DNA of 64,000 nt. Origin: Bacteroidales bacterium UBA5349 (GTDB lineage: Bacteria; Bacteroidota; Bacteroidia; Bacteroidales; Tenuifilaceae). The notes under the pieces were generated by a model that was not told where the DNA came from, ran no database searches, and was given only the letters and a program-made list of their open reading frames with translations. Shown here piece after piece: positions 26,293-35,001 of the stretch; position 1 is the stretch's first letter; the number at the start of each line of letters is the position of its first letter. The stretch lies in contig DHQB01000009.1 in NCBI GenBank assembly GCA_002410065.1, positions 124,001 through 188,000 on the forward strand, in the 5' to 3' direction. The translations under genes were made by a program, and so were the position numbers.

Positions 26293-27309
26293 ATGAAATC
26301 ATCGAATGTAACAATAAAGGACATTGCTAAACTATTGAGCATTAGTCCATCAACCGTATCGCGGGCACTAAAAGACCATCCGGATATTAGCCAGACAACC
26401 AAAGATCAGGTTAATAGTTTAGCTAAGGAGTTGAACTATAGGCCAAACCCTATAGCGCTAAGTTTACGGAACAGGCGCAGCAATGTAATTGGTGTGGTAA
26501 TCCCTGAGATTGTGCATTACTTTTTTTCATCGGTTATTAGTGGTATCGAAAAGGTTGCGGGCGAGCATGGTTACAGTGTAATGGTTAGCCAGTCTGACGA
26601 AAAGTATGAGAGGGAGAAAGAGGTGTGCACCACTTTTCAGCATAGCATCATAGATGGTATCTTAATCTCTATTTCAAAGGAAACTAACGATTTTGCCCAT
26701 TTGCAAAAGTTTGAGGATGAGGGAATACCCATTGTTTTCTTTGATAGAATGATTGAGGAGTTTGAATCTGATCGCGTAATCATAAACGACTATGAGGGGG
26801 CTTTTCAGGCAACTGAGTATTTAATTGTTGAGGGTCGGAGGCGCATAGTACATTTTGCAGGTCCCAAAAATAGACTTATTAGCCAAAATAGGCTAAAGGG
26901 ATACCTCGAAGCTCACAAAAAAAACGGAGTGGTTATAGATGAATCATTGGTTATTTATTGCGATGAGTTTGATAAAGCTCTTATTGAAACGCAGAAAATA
27001 ATCGATAGTGGATTAAAGTTTGACGCTATTTTTACTGTAAACGATTTTACAGCAGCAGGAGTACTTAAAACCTTACAAAAGAATGGAATAAAGGTTCCAA
27101 CCGATGTTTCTGTAATTGGTTTTGGAAACGACTATATAGCCGAAATGATTGAGCCAACGCTAACCACAGTATCTCAGCCCGGTTTTACCATGGGCGAGAG
27201 GGCAATGGAAATGCTAATAAATAGGATTAAAAACGAAAAGAATGATCCTATCCATACTGATGTTCTACCTACCAAACTAGTACTTCGAAATTCCACTAAA
27301 CCAAGGTAA
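26293..27309 (+). CDS. LacI-family transcriptional regulator of the maltodextrin locus
   Basis: The 338-residue protein has the LacI helix-turn-helix (VTIKDIAKLLSISPSTVSRA), the hinge helix (NYRPNPIALSLRNRRSNVIG) and a periplasmic-binding-protein-like effector domain (about 60-335), closing with VIGFGNDYIAEMIEPTLTTV. It probably senses maltose or a related sugar. It lies between the two divergent arms of the locus. In Bacteroidota, LacI-type regulators often control starch loci where the SusR type is absent; none is seen here. Confidence 0.92.
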   Translation: MKSSNVTIKDIAKLLSISPSTVSRALKDHPDISQTTKDQVNSLAKELNYRPNPIALSLRNRRSNVIGVVIPEIVHYFFSSVISGIEKVAGEHGYSVMVSQSDEKYEREKEVCTTFQHSIIDGILISISKETNDFAHLQKFEDEGIPIVFFDRMIEEFESDRVIINDYEGAFQATEYLIVEGRRRIVHFAGPKNRLISQNRLKGYLEAHKKNGVVIDESLVIYCDEFDKALIETQKIIDSGLKFDAIFTVNDFTAAGVLKTLQKNGIKVPTDVSVIGFGNDYIAEMIEPTLTTVSQPGFTMGERAMEMLINRIKNEKNDPIHTDVLPTKLVLRNSTKPR

Positions 27310-27366
27310 TATTTGCAGTTATTTACAATATTTTTAAAAATAAATAAAATATTTTTAGTCTTTTCG

Positions 27367-27380
27367 TAATCGATTGAAAT
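27367..27380. promoter_or_regulatory. Candidate LacI-family operator upstream of the transporter gene
   Basis: TAATCGATTG at 27367-27376 is the near-palindromic counterpart of the site at 26145. With flanks, AATCGATTGAAAT differs from the other site by one base in thirteen. It lies 57 bases upstream of the -33 element of the transporter promoter. Confidence 0.6.
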
Positions 27381-27433
27381 GGCTATTAAGTGCTAATTGT
27401 CTTGCATATAATAGCCTTTTTGTATTCTAAAAA

Positions 27434-27465
27434 TTTGGGATAATACGATTTTCGTCTTACATTTG
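27434..27465 (+). promoter_or_regulatory. Bacteroidota promoter of the sugar transporter gene
   Basis: TTTG at 27434-27437 is followed after 20 bases by TACATTTG at 27458-27465, a perfect TAnnTTTG -7 element. The start codon is 86 bases downstream, so the leader is about 80 bases. Confidence 0.65.
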
Positions 27466-27551
27466 ACTGGCTACTTATTTATCCTTTCTCAATCATTCCA
27501 ATTTCTGGAAGTGATTTTTTATTGCATAAACTTACTAAATAAACTACTGTC

Positions 27552-29084
27552 ATGACCAAACGTCCCCGTTTATCATTTTGGCAGATATGGAACATGAGCT
27601 TTGGGTTCTTGGGCATTCAATTTGGGTTTGCCCTGCAAAATGCCAACGTTAGCCGTATCTTCGAAACCCTTGGTGCTAATATAGATGATATTCCTATCCT
27701 TTGGATAGCTGCTCCTATTACAGGGCTTATCGTTCAGCCAATTATTGGCCACATGAGCGATAACACCTGGGGACGATTTGGCCGCCGAAGGCCTTTCTTC
27801 CTGGTGGGAGCCATTTTAGCCTCTCTTGCATTAATTGTGATGCCAAATTCCCCTGTATTGTGGGTGGCTGCTGGGATGCTTTGGATACTGGATGCATCCA
27901 TCAATGTTTCAATGGAGCCTTTTAGAGCTTTTGTTGGCGATATGCTTCCTAGTGAGCAACGCACAAAAGGTTTTGCTATGCAAAGTTTTTTTATTGGAAC
28001 AGGTGCTGTAGTTGCTTCAGCTTTACCTTATATTTTGACAGAGTGGTTCAATATAGCCAATACTGCCCCAGAGGGGCAAATTCCCCCTTCGGTAAAATGG
28101 TCGTTTTACCTAGGTGCAATTGCTTTTTTTACTGCTGTGTTATGGACTATAATTAAAACTAAAGAGTACTCACCTAAAGAGTTAAAGACATTTGAGAAGG
28201 CAGAACAAGCAGAGGTTAAGGAGAAAACAGGTTCAGAATCCATTATAACCCAGAAAGAGTTTTCTGGCGGTTTCTTTTTTAAGCAAAGCGTCCTCTGGCT
28301 AATTGCTGGATTAGTTCTAACGATAGGAGTTTGGTATTTCAAACTCGACGCTAAACTTTTTATTGTTACAGTTGGAGTTTTGGCTTTTGGTTTTGTTCAA
28401 CTTGTTGTGGGGTTACTCAAAAATGCCAAAAGAAATAACGGTGGTTTAGTTGTTGTTATGAACGACCTGTTTAACATGCCTAAAACTATGGTTCAGTTGG
28501 CAGTGGTTCAGTTTTTTAGTTGGTTTGCCCTTTTTGCCATGTGGATTTACACTACTGCAGCCGTAACCAAGCATATTTATGGTACTACTGATGCCACTTC
28601 TGAACTTTTTAATGAGGGGGCAAACTGGGTGGGTATTTGCTTTGCAACCTATAATGGTTTTGCTGCCATAGTTGCATTTTTATTACCCGTAATTGCCAAA
28701 CATACAAGCCGGAAAATCACCCATGCTATTTCTTTAGTAGCAGGTGGTATAGGATTGATTTCAATATATTTTGTGAACACCCCTAATATGTTATTGGTTT
28801 CAATGCTGGGGGTAGGTTTAGCTTGGGCAAGTATCCTTTCCATGCCATATGCTATTTTAACAGGTTCTTTACCTTCAAATAAAATGGGAACCTACATGGG
28901 GATTTTTAACTTCTTTATTGTTATACCCCAAATACTTGCAGCAAGCCTATTGGGCTTTTTTACCAGTTCAATTTTTGGCGGCGAAGCAATTTATTCACTC
29001 ATGCTAGGTGGTGCTTCAATGATTATTGCTGCAATTATGGTCTTTTTTGTTACTGATAAAGACGATGTTGTAGCACTCAAATAG
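27552..29084 (+). CDS. SLC45/GPH-type sugar symporter (probable maltose transporter)
   Basis: The 510-residue protein has about twelve membrane segments. The MFS/SLC45 signature is clear: GFALQNANVSRIFETLGA in helix 1, PIIGHMSDNTWGRFGRRRPF in the 2-3 loop and EPFRAFVGDMLP in helix 4. Plant and bacterial relatives carry sucrose, maltose or other glucosides with protons. Its place directly before maltose phosphorylase suggests maltose uptake from the periplasm. A cytoplasmic charged loop (about 205-240) splits the two halves. A perfect promoter and a candidate LacI operator lie upstream. Confidence 0.9.
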   Translation: MTKRPRLSFWQIWNMSFGFLGIQFGFALQNANVSRIFETLGANIDDIPILWIAAPITGLIVQPIIGHMSDNTWGRFGRRRPFFLVGAILASLALIVMPNSPVLWVAAGMLWILDASINVSMEPFRAFVGDMLPSEQRTKGFAMQSFFIGTGAVVASALPYILTEWFNIANTAPEGQIPPSVKWSFYLGAIAFFTAVLWTIIKTKEYSPKELKTFEKAEQAEVKEKTGSESIITQKEFSGGFFFKQSVLWLIAGLVLTIGVWYFKLDAKLFIVTVGVLAFGFVQLVVGLLKNAKRNNGGLVVVMNDLFNMPKTMVQLAVVQFFSWFALFAMWIYTTAAVTKHIYGTTDATSELFNEGANWVGICFATYNGFAAIVAFLLPVIAKHTSRKITHAISLVAGGIGLISIYFVNTPNMLLVSMLGVGLAWASILSMPYAILTGSLPSNKMGTYMGIFNFFIVIPQILAASLLGFFTSSIFGGEAIYSLMLGGASMIIAAIMVFFVTDKDDVVALK

Positions 29085-29216
29085 TTCTTTAAAAATTATT
29101 GACGCTTCAATCAGTGTCGATTTTAATAAGAATTTTTTTACGATAAATAATATGAAACATCCATGTTAATAGCGTTAACAGACTGGAGTTCCTTTGAAAA
29201 TTAAAAAAACAGACAG

Positions 29217-31526
29217 ATGAATCCATACCTTAAGCACGATGAGTGGTGTATAATTGAAGAGGGTTTTAATCCTGAGAATACGCGTGCATCGGAGAGTATT
29301 TTTAGTATCGGAAATGGTGCAACAGGGCAACGTGCCAATTTTGAGGAGAGTTTCAGCGGTTCAACGCTGCAGGGGAGTTACGTTGCTGGAGTTTACTACC
29401 CAGATAAAACTCGAGTGGGCTGGTGGAAGAATGGGTATCCAGAGTACTTTGCCAAGGTTATAAACTCAACAAACTGGATAGGCATTGATATAGAAGTAGA
29501 TGGCGAAGCGCTAGATTTAGCCAAATGCAGTGTTGATGAATTTCGCCGTGTGCTCAACATGCGAGAAGGATACCTTGAGAGATCTTTTATTTGCGAGATG
29601 CCTTCAGGTATAAAGGTGGCGGTTTCAGCAAAACGCTTCCTCAGCATTGTAAACTCAGAGCTAGGTGCAATTCGTTATAGCATTAAACCCCTTAATGCAG
29701 CTGCAAGTGTAAAGTTTCAGCCATACCTTGATGCCGATATAGGCAATGAGGATTCGAATTATGGCGAAAAATTTTGGGATATTATTGAAGCGAATGCTTC
29801 ATCAACAGAAGCATACATTGTAACCAGAACCAAAAAACTCGATTTTCACGTTGGCCATGCTATGCAATTTTCGTTTTACATCAACGGGCAATTGCAAAAA
29901 GCGGATGCAACACCCATAAATCGCGAAAAATATGTAGGTTCTTCGTTTGATGTAAAGGCTAACGCAGGCGATGAACTTGTAATATATAAGTATGGTGCAG
30001 TTATATCGAGCTTAAACCATGATAAGGGGACCTTTGTTAAAGTACTTAAAGGTTTATTAAATAGTGCTTTGGGCAAAGGTTTTAATCAGATGCTAGAGGA
30101 GCAAGCCAATGCATGGGCAGAAGTATGGTCGCACAGCGACATCACCATTGAGGGTGATATTGCAGCACAGCAAGCCATTCGTTTTAATATTTTTCATCTT
30201 AGCCAAACCTATACCGGCGAGGATGAGCGATTGAATATTGGTCCTAAAGGCTTTACTGGTGAGAAATATGGAGGCTCAACTTATTGGGATACTGAGGCCT
30301 ATTGCTTACCATTCTATATGATTACGCATGGGCAAAAAGTTGCCCGCCAGCTTTTGATTTATAGATACAAGCACCTTGAGAAGGCCATTGAAAATGCCGA
30401 GAAATTGGGCTTTAGCGATGGAGCAGCCCTATTCCCAATGGTTACAATGAATGGGGAGGAGTGCCATAATGAGTGGGAGATAACCTTTGAGGAAATACAC
30501 CGGAATGGTGCAATTGCCTTTGCTATTTTCAATTACGTTCGCTATACCAACGATAAGGGTTATCTGGCTGACTTTGGGCTAGAACTACTCATTGCCGTTG
30601 CTCGATTCTGGGCACAAAGGGTAAACTTTTCGGAAGTCAAGGGTAAATATGTTATGCTTGGAGTAACCGGTCCTAACGAGTACGAAAACAATGTTAACAA
30701 CAATTGGTACACAAACCTAATTGCTACCTGGTGTATGGAGTACACCGATGAGGTAGTAAGCTACGTTAAGGAAACCGAACCCGAGAAGTACAGGGTTTTG
30801 GTTAGCAAAATTTCTTTCGATGAGAAGAAGGAGATTGCTAAATGGAGAGACATAAGGGAGAGGATGTTTTTTCCTGTAGATGATAAACTAGGCATATTCC
30901 TTCAGCAAGAGGGATACATGGATAAGGAGCAGATTCTTGTTAAAGACCTAGACCCAAAACATAGGCCCATTAATCAGAAGTGGAGTTGGGATCGCATTCT
31001 ACGTTCATGCTTTATTAAACAAGCCGATGTGCTTCAGGGTTTGTATTTTTTGGAGGATAGATTTGATATTGAAACTATTCGAAGGAATTTTGAGTTCTAT
31101 GAGGCGCGCACTGTTCATGAATCGTCATTATCACCCTGTGTCCATTCCGTTCAGGCCTCATTAATTGGAAATATTGACAAAGCCTATGAACTTTATTTGC
31201 GGACTGCACGTTTAGATTTAGACGATTATAATAGCGAGGTGAAGGAGGGATTGCATATTACCAGCATGGCCGGAACATGGATTTCGATTGTGGAAGGTTT
31301 TGGAGGAATGCGTGTTAGGGACAATAAATTAGTATTTAACCCATTAATTCCAAAGCAATGGAAATCGTATAGTTTTAAGGTATGGTTCAGGGAGAATTTG
31401 CTAAAGGTGAATGTTAATGGCAAGTTCATTACAATTACAAATGAGGAGGGACCTTCAATTTCTGTTATTGTAAAAGATGTAATCCAGACCATAGGCTCAA
31501 AATCGAATATTAAAGTAACAAAATAA
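29217..31526 (+). CDS. GH65 maltose phosphorylase
   Basis: The cytoplasmic enzyme (769 aa, no signal peptide) should cleave maltose with phosphate into glucose and beta-glucose 1-phosphate. The GH65 pattern is complete: an N-terminal beta-sandwich, a helical barrel with GFTGEKYGGSTYWDTEAYCL (about 345-364), and the catalytic acid Glu488 in GVTGPNEYENNVNNNWYT. The C-terminal HESSLSPCVHSVQAS phosphate-site region is intact. The sequence around the acid matches maltose phosphorylases more than trehalose or kojibiose ones, though that distinction is inferred. No beta-phosphoglucomutase gene is adjacent, which is unusual. Confidence 0.93.
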   Translation: MNPYLKHDEWCIIEEGFNPENTRASESIFSIGNGATGQRANFEESFSGSTLQGSYVAGVYYPDKTRVGWWKNGYPEYFAKVINSTNWIGIDIEVDGEALDLAKCSVDEFRRVLNMREGYLERSFICEMPSGIKVAVSAKRFLSIVNSELGAIRYSIKPLNAAASVKFQPYLDADIGNEDSNYGEKFWDIIEANASSTEAYIVTRTKKLDFHVGHAMQFSFYINGQLQKADATPINREKYVGSSFDVKANAGDELVIYKYGAVISSLNHDKGTFVKVLKGLLNSALGKGFNQMLEEQANAWAEVWSHSDITIEGDIAAQQAIRFNIFHLSQTYTGEDERLNIGPKGFTGEKYGGSTYWDTEAYCLPFYMITHGQKVARQLLIYRYKHLEKAIENAEKLGFSDGAALFPMVTMNGEECHNEWEITFEEIHRNGAIAFAIFNYVRYTNDKGYLADFGLELLIAVARFWAQRVNFSEVKGKYVMLGVTGPNEYENNVNNNWYTNLIATWCMEYTDEVVSYVKETEPEKYRVLVSKISFDEKKEIAKWRDIRERMFFPVDDKLGIFLQQEGYMDKEQILVKDLDPKHRPINQKWSWDRILRSCFIKQADVLQGLYFLEDRFDIETIRRNFEFYEARTVHESSLSPCVHSVQASLIGNIDKAYELYLRTARLDLDDYNSEVKEGLHITSMAGTWISIVEGFGGMRVRDNKLVFNPLIPKQWKSYSFKVWFRENLLKVNVNGKFITITNEEGPSISVIVKDVIQTIGSKSNIKVTK

Positions 31527-31559
31527 AGAGAGAAACTATTTGGAATAAATGCAACCAAA

Positions 31560-31886
31560 ATGACACATAAACAGGGTTTGTTCAAGCACATTTTTACCAA
31601 TAAAGAAGATATCATTTTAAGGGATTATCTTGCTCTTGAGCGAACAAAATTGGCCAACGAGCGAACTTTATTGTCTTATACAAGAACATCGCTCTACATG
31701 GTTTTGGGTGGAATTGCGTTTCTTCAACTCCAAGATTTTTCCCAATTACGATGGATTGGATATGTAGCTATATTTCTTAGCGTAATTTTTGGTATTTTTG
31801 GCATACTAAGGTATCTGCAAATCAGAATCCGAATTGGTCTATACTATAATCAGAAAAAGAATGAACCAACAGTATCCGAGGATTAG
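31560..31886 (+). CDS. DUF202 inner-membrane protein
   Basis: This small protein (108 aa) has the DUF202 signature LALERTKLANERTLLSYTRT just before two hydrophobic helices (about 45-62 and 66-86). DUF202 proteins are cytoplasmic-membrane proteins of unknown function. It follows the phosphorylase by 33 bases and precedes the aldolase by 56, so it may be carried on the same transcript by position alone. Confidence 0.85.
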   Translation: MTHKQGLFKHIFTNKEDIILRDYLALERTKLANERTLLSYTRTSLYMVLGGIAFLQLQDFSQLRWIGYVAIFLSVIFGIFGILRYLQIRIRIGLYYNQKKNEPTVSED

Positions 31887-31942
31887 AATTTGCTGATATA
31901 CTAATGGTTTTAATGTTTGTTTGAACCTAACTACTAACTACT

Positions 31943-33007
31943 ATGAAAAGATTTCCTTCCGGTGTACTAACCGGTAAACAAGTACAAGAGGTTTTTGCAA
32001 CTGCAAAAGCTGAGGGGTGGGCAATACCTGCCGTTAACGTAACTGGTACCGATACCATAAATGCTGTTCTTGAAACAGCGCGCGAGGTGGGCTCACCTGT
32101 AATCATCCAATTTTCAAACGGAGGTGCTTCTTTTTATGCTGGTAAAGGCCTATCCAATGATGGGCAAAATTCTGCAATTTTAGGTGCAATATCAGGTGCC
32201 AAACACGTTCACTTGATGGCAAAGGCATATGGAGTGCCTGTAATTATGCATACCGACCACGCTGCAAAAAAACTCCTACCTTGGATTGATGGCTTGCTTG
32301 ATGCTGGTGAGAAGCATTTCAAAGAAACGGGCGTTCCGCTATACAGCTCCCATATGCTCGATTTATCCGAAGAAAGTTTAAAGGAGAATATCGAAATATC
32401 TGCAAAATATCTTCAAAGGATGTCGAAAATTGGTATGACACTCGAGATTGAATTAGGCGTTACAGGTGGCGAAGAGGATGGTGTTGACAATACCAGTGTT
32501 GATAATTCAAAACTTTATACTCGACCCGAAGAGGTAGCTTATGCGTACGAGGAGCTATCGAAGATTAGTCCAAATTTTACCATTGCCGCATCTTTTGGTA
32601 ATGTACATGGGGTTTATAAACCCGGAAACGTTGTACTAAGTCCTAAAATATTAAGGGACTCACAGGAGTATATTCAAAAAAAGTTCAAAACTGAAAATAA
32701 GCCGGTTAACTTCGTATTTCATGGTGGTAGCGGTTCGGAGAGGGAGAAGATTGAAGAGGCCATAGGCTATGGAGTTATAAAGATGAATTTGGATACCGAT
32801 TTACAGTGGGCATTTTGGGATGGTGTTCGTAAGTATTCTGCCGAGAAGTTCGATTTTTTGCAAGGACAAATCGGAAATCCCGAGGGTGATGATAAACCCA
32901 ATAAAAAGTACTATGATCCTCGTGCATGGCTTCGTAAGGGAGAAGAAAGCATCATGAAAAGACTTAAAATTTCATTCGAAGATTTAAACTGTATAAACAG
33001 AGGTTAA
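31943..33007 (+). CDS. fba: Class II fructose-bisphosphate aldolase
   Basis: The 354-residue enzyme interconverts fructose 1,6-bisphosphate with dihydroxyacetone phosphate and glyceraldehyde 3-phosphate. It shows the class IIa pattern: GWAIPAVNVTGTDTINAVLE, zinc-site HTDHAAKKLLPW, LEIELGVTGGEEDGVDN, the second zinc His in ASFGNVHGVYKPGN, and VFHGGSGS with a conserved late NLDTDLQWAFW. It is the only glycolytic gene in this sugar block, which suggests co-expression with maltose use, though it could have its own promoter. A hairpin terminator follows at 33017. Confidence 0.95.
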   Translation: MKRFPSGVLTGKQVQEVFATAKAEGWAIPAVNVTGTDTINAVLETAREVGSPVIIQFSNGGASFYAGKGLSNDGQNSAILGAISGAKHVHLMAKAYGVPVIMHTDHAAKKLLPWIDGLLDAGEKHFKETGVPLYSSHMLDLSEESLKENIEISAKYLQRMSKIGMTLEIELGVTGGEEDGVDNTSVDNSKLYTRPEEVAYAYEELSKISPNFTIAASFGNVHGVYKPGNVVLSPKILRDSQEYIQKKFKTENKPVNFVFHGGSGSEREKIEEAIGYGVIKMNLDTDLQWAFWDGVRKYSAEKFDFLQGQIGNPEGDDKPNKKYYDPRAWLRKGEESIMKRLKISFEDLNCINRG

Positions 33008-33016
33008 TAATATTGA

Positions 33017-33059
33017 TAAACCCTTCTGAGTTAATTATTATTGGGCTTAGAAGGGTTTA
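33017..33059 (+). terminator. Rho-independent terminator after fba
   Basis: TAAACCCTTCT (33017-33027) pairs with AGAAGGGTTTA (33049-33059), with two further A-T/G-C pairs past a mismatch, and ATATTTTTAG follows. It is 10 bases past the fba stop and 15 before the next ATG. Confidence 0.7.
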
Positions 33060-33073
33060 ATATTTTTAGTAGC

Positions 33074-34918
33074 ATGAAAGGATTCCTTATAACCATTTTA
33101 CTGTTCTTGTCAATGTTCATAGCCAGCGCACAAAATACAATTAAGGTTGAACCGCCAAATTGGTGGGTTGGAATGAAAAATCCTGATTTGCAACTTATGG
33201 TTTACGCTAAGGATATTGGCCGTGCTGTTAAAATTGAAATGGATTATCCGGGTGTTGCTTTGGTTAGTATTGATAGAACAGACAACCCAAATTACCTATT
33301 CCTAAACCTTAGGATAAATGAAACTGCTCAATCGGGCAATTTCGATATATCATTCTGGTACTCAGAATCGGAATCTAGTGTCTATAAGTATTACCTAAAC
33401 CAAAGGCGTGAGGGTTCAGCCCAACGCAAAGGGTTCGACTCTTCGGATGTTATGTATTTGCTCTTCCCCGATAGATTTTCCAATGGCGATGATATAAACG
33501 ATACCTTTGAGGGAATGCCTGATAAGTTCGATCGCAAGGATCTGTATGCTCGTCATGGAGGTGATATCCAAGGGATAATTAATCATTTAGATTATATCAA
33601 AAACTTAGGCATGACCGCCATCTGGATAAATCCTGTACTGGAGAGTAATCAGCCTTGGCAATCGTACCACCAGTATGCCATAACCGACTTTTATAATGTG
33701 GATAGGCGCTTTGGTAGTAACGAACTTTATCAGCAGCTGGTTGACAAAGCACACAGCAAAGGGTTGAAGATTATTAAGGATATGATTTTTAACCATTGTG
33801 GCAATAACCACTGGTGGGTTAGTGATTTGCCATCAGCCGATTGGTTAAACCAATGGCCTGAGTTTACCCGAACAAACTATCGTATTCCTGCCATGTTCGA
33901 TCCGCATGCATCGGAAGCCGACAAGAAACTTATGGCCGATGGTTGGTTCGATAAGCACATGCCCGACCTTAATCAGCGCAATCCGTATTTGGCAAAATAT
34001 TTTATCCAAAACAGTATTTGGTGGGTTGAGTACGCAAACCTCGATGGAATTAGAATGGACACTCACCCTTATCCCGATAAAGACTTTATGGCAACGTGGA
34101 CCCGCTCGGTGATGGAGGAGTATCCAAACTTTAATATTGTTGCCGAAACGTGGGTAAACTATCCTGCTTGGGTTGCCTATTGGCAAATGGGAGCGCTCAA
34201 TAGGGATGGATTTGATTCTGGAATTCCTACGGTTATGGATTTTCCGCTTTGCTATGCGATTAACAAGGCTTTTGATGAGAGCGATGGCTGGGATATTGGC
34301 TTGCATAGGCTTTACGAAATTCTTGCTCATGATTTTCTTTATACCGATTTAAATAACATTCTAATATTTGCCGATAACCACGATGTTTCGAGGTTTATGA
34401 AGAGTAAGGATTTGGCAATTGGCCGATACAAACTCGGAATGGCATTTTTGCTTACAACGCGTGGCATTCCGCAAATATACTATGGCACAGAAGTACTCAT
34501 GGATGGCGATGATGCCAACGGGCATGGCGTTTTACGACAGGAGTTTTCGGGAGGATGGCCCGACCATAAACGCTCGGCATTTACACCCCAAGGAAGAACA
34601 AAAAAGGAGAACGAGGCTTGGAACTATATGAGCACTTTGCTAAACTGGCGTAAAACAGCAACAGCCGTCCACAACGGCAAATTGGTTCAGTTTATTCCTG
34701 AAAACGAGGTTTACGTCTATTTCCGTCAGAATGAAGAGCAAACTGTAATGGTGATTCTTCATAATGGATATCAACCAAAAGTGCTTAGAACCGAAAGGTT
34801 TAACGAAATACTTCGAGACTTTTCAAGCGGAGTTGATATAATCGCAGAGAAAGAACTGGTTGACCTACAAAGGATTCAGCTTTCGCCCCGTTCTGCAATG
34901 GTTATTGAACTAAAATAA
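33074..34918 (+). CDS. GH13 cyclomaltodextrinase/neopullulanase, SusA-like
   Basis: The protein (614 aa from the ATG at 33074) has a signal peptide of about 20 residues ending ASAQ, and so is exported to the periplasm. An N-terminal cyclomaltodextrinase beta domain (about 24-110) opens VEPPNWWVGMKNPDLQLMVY. The GH13 barrel has the catalytic residues Asp329 (LDGIRMDTHPYP), Glu358 (IVAETW) and Asp437 (FADNHDVSRF). Bacteroides SusA is the periplasmic neopullulanase of starch use and has this arrangement. It would trim imported maltooligosaccharides for the transporter. A start at TTG 33041 would add residues before the signal peptide and was rejected. Confidence 0.93.
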   Translation: MKGFLITILLFLSMFIASAQNTIKVEPPNWWVGMKNPDLQLMVYAKDIGRAVKIEMDYPGVALVSIDRTDNPNYLFLNLRINETAQSGNFDISFWYSESESSVYKYYLNQRREGSAQRKGFDSSDVMYLLFPDRFSNGDDINDTFEGMPDKFDRKDLYARHGGDIQGIINHLDYIKNLGMTAIWINPVLESNQPWQSYHQYAITDFYNVDRRFGSNELYQQLVDKAHSKGLKIIKDMIFNHCGNNHWWVSDLPSADWLNQWPEFTRTNYRIPAMFDPHASEADKKLMADGWFDKHMPDLNQRNPYLAKYFIQNSIWWVEYANLDGIRMDTHPYPDKDFMATWTRSVMEEYPNFNIVAETWVNYPAWVAYWQMGALNRDGFDSGIPTVMDFPLCYAINKAFDESDGWDIGLHRLYEILAHDFLYTDLNNILIFADNHDVSRFMKSKDLAIGRYKLGMAFLLTTRGIPQIYYGTEVLMDGDDANGHGVLRQEFSGGWPDHKRSAFTPQGRTKKENEAWNYMSTLLNWRKTATAVHNGKLVQFIPENEVYVYFRQNEEQTVMVILHNGYQPKVLRTERFNEILRDFSSGVDIIAEKELVDLQRIQLSPRSAMVIELK

Positions 34919-35001
34919 TTGAAAGCTGATATTATTTTGTAGATAATGACACAAAACTCTATAAAATCAGGATATTCACCTTCTTATAAAATACATTTAC
35001 C

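Noticed and set aside
27329..27342. 14-base AT palindrome TATTTTTAAAAATA after lacI
   Set aside because: It is all A and T, gives a weak hairpin and is common in AT-rich gaps; not called a terminator.
31226..31615. 129-residue minus-strand open frame over the GH65 end and the DUF202 start
   Set aside because: It overlaps two well-supported genes, and its translation shows no family features.
33845..34330. 161-residue antisense open frame inside the cyclomaltodextrinase gene
   Set aside because: It lies opposite a conserved GH13 catalytic region, and its translation has no recognisable domain.
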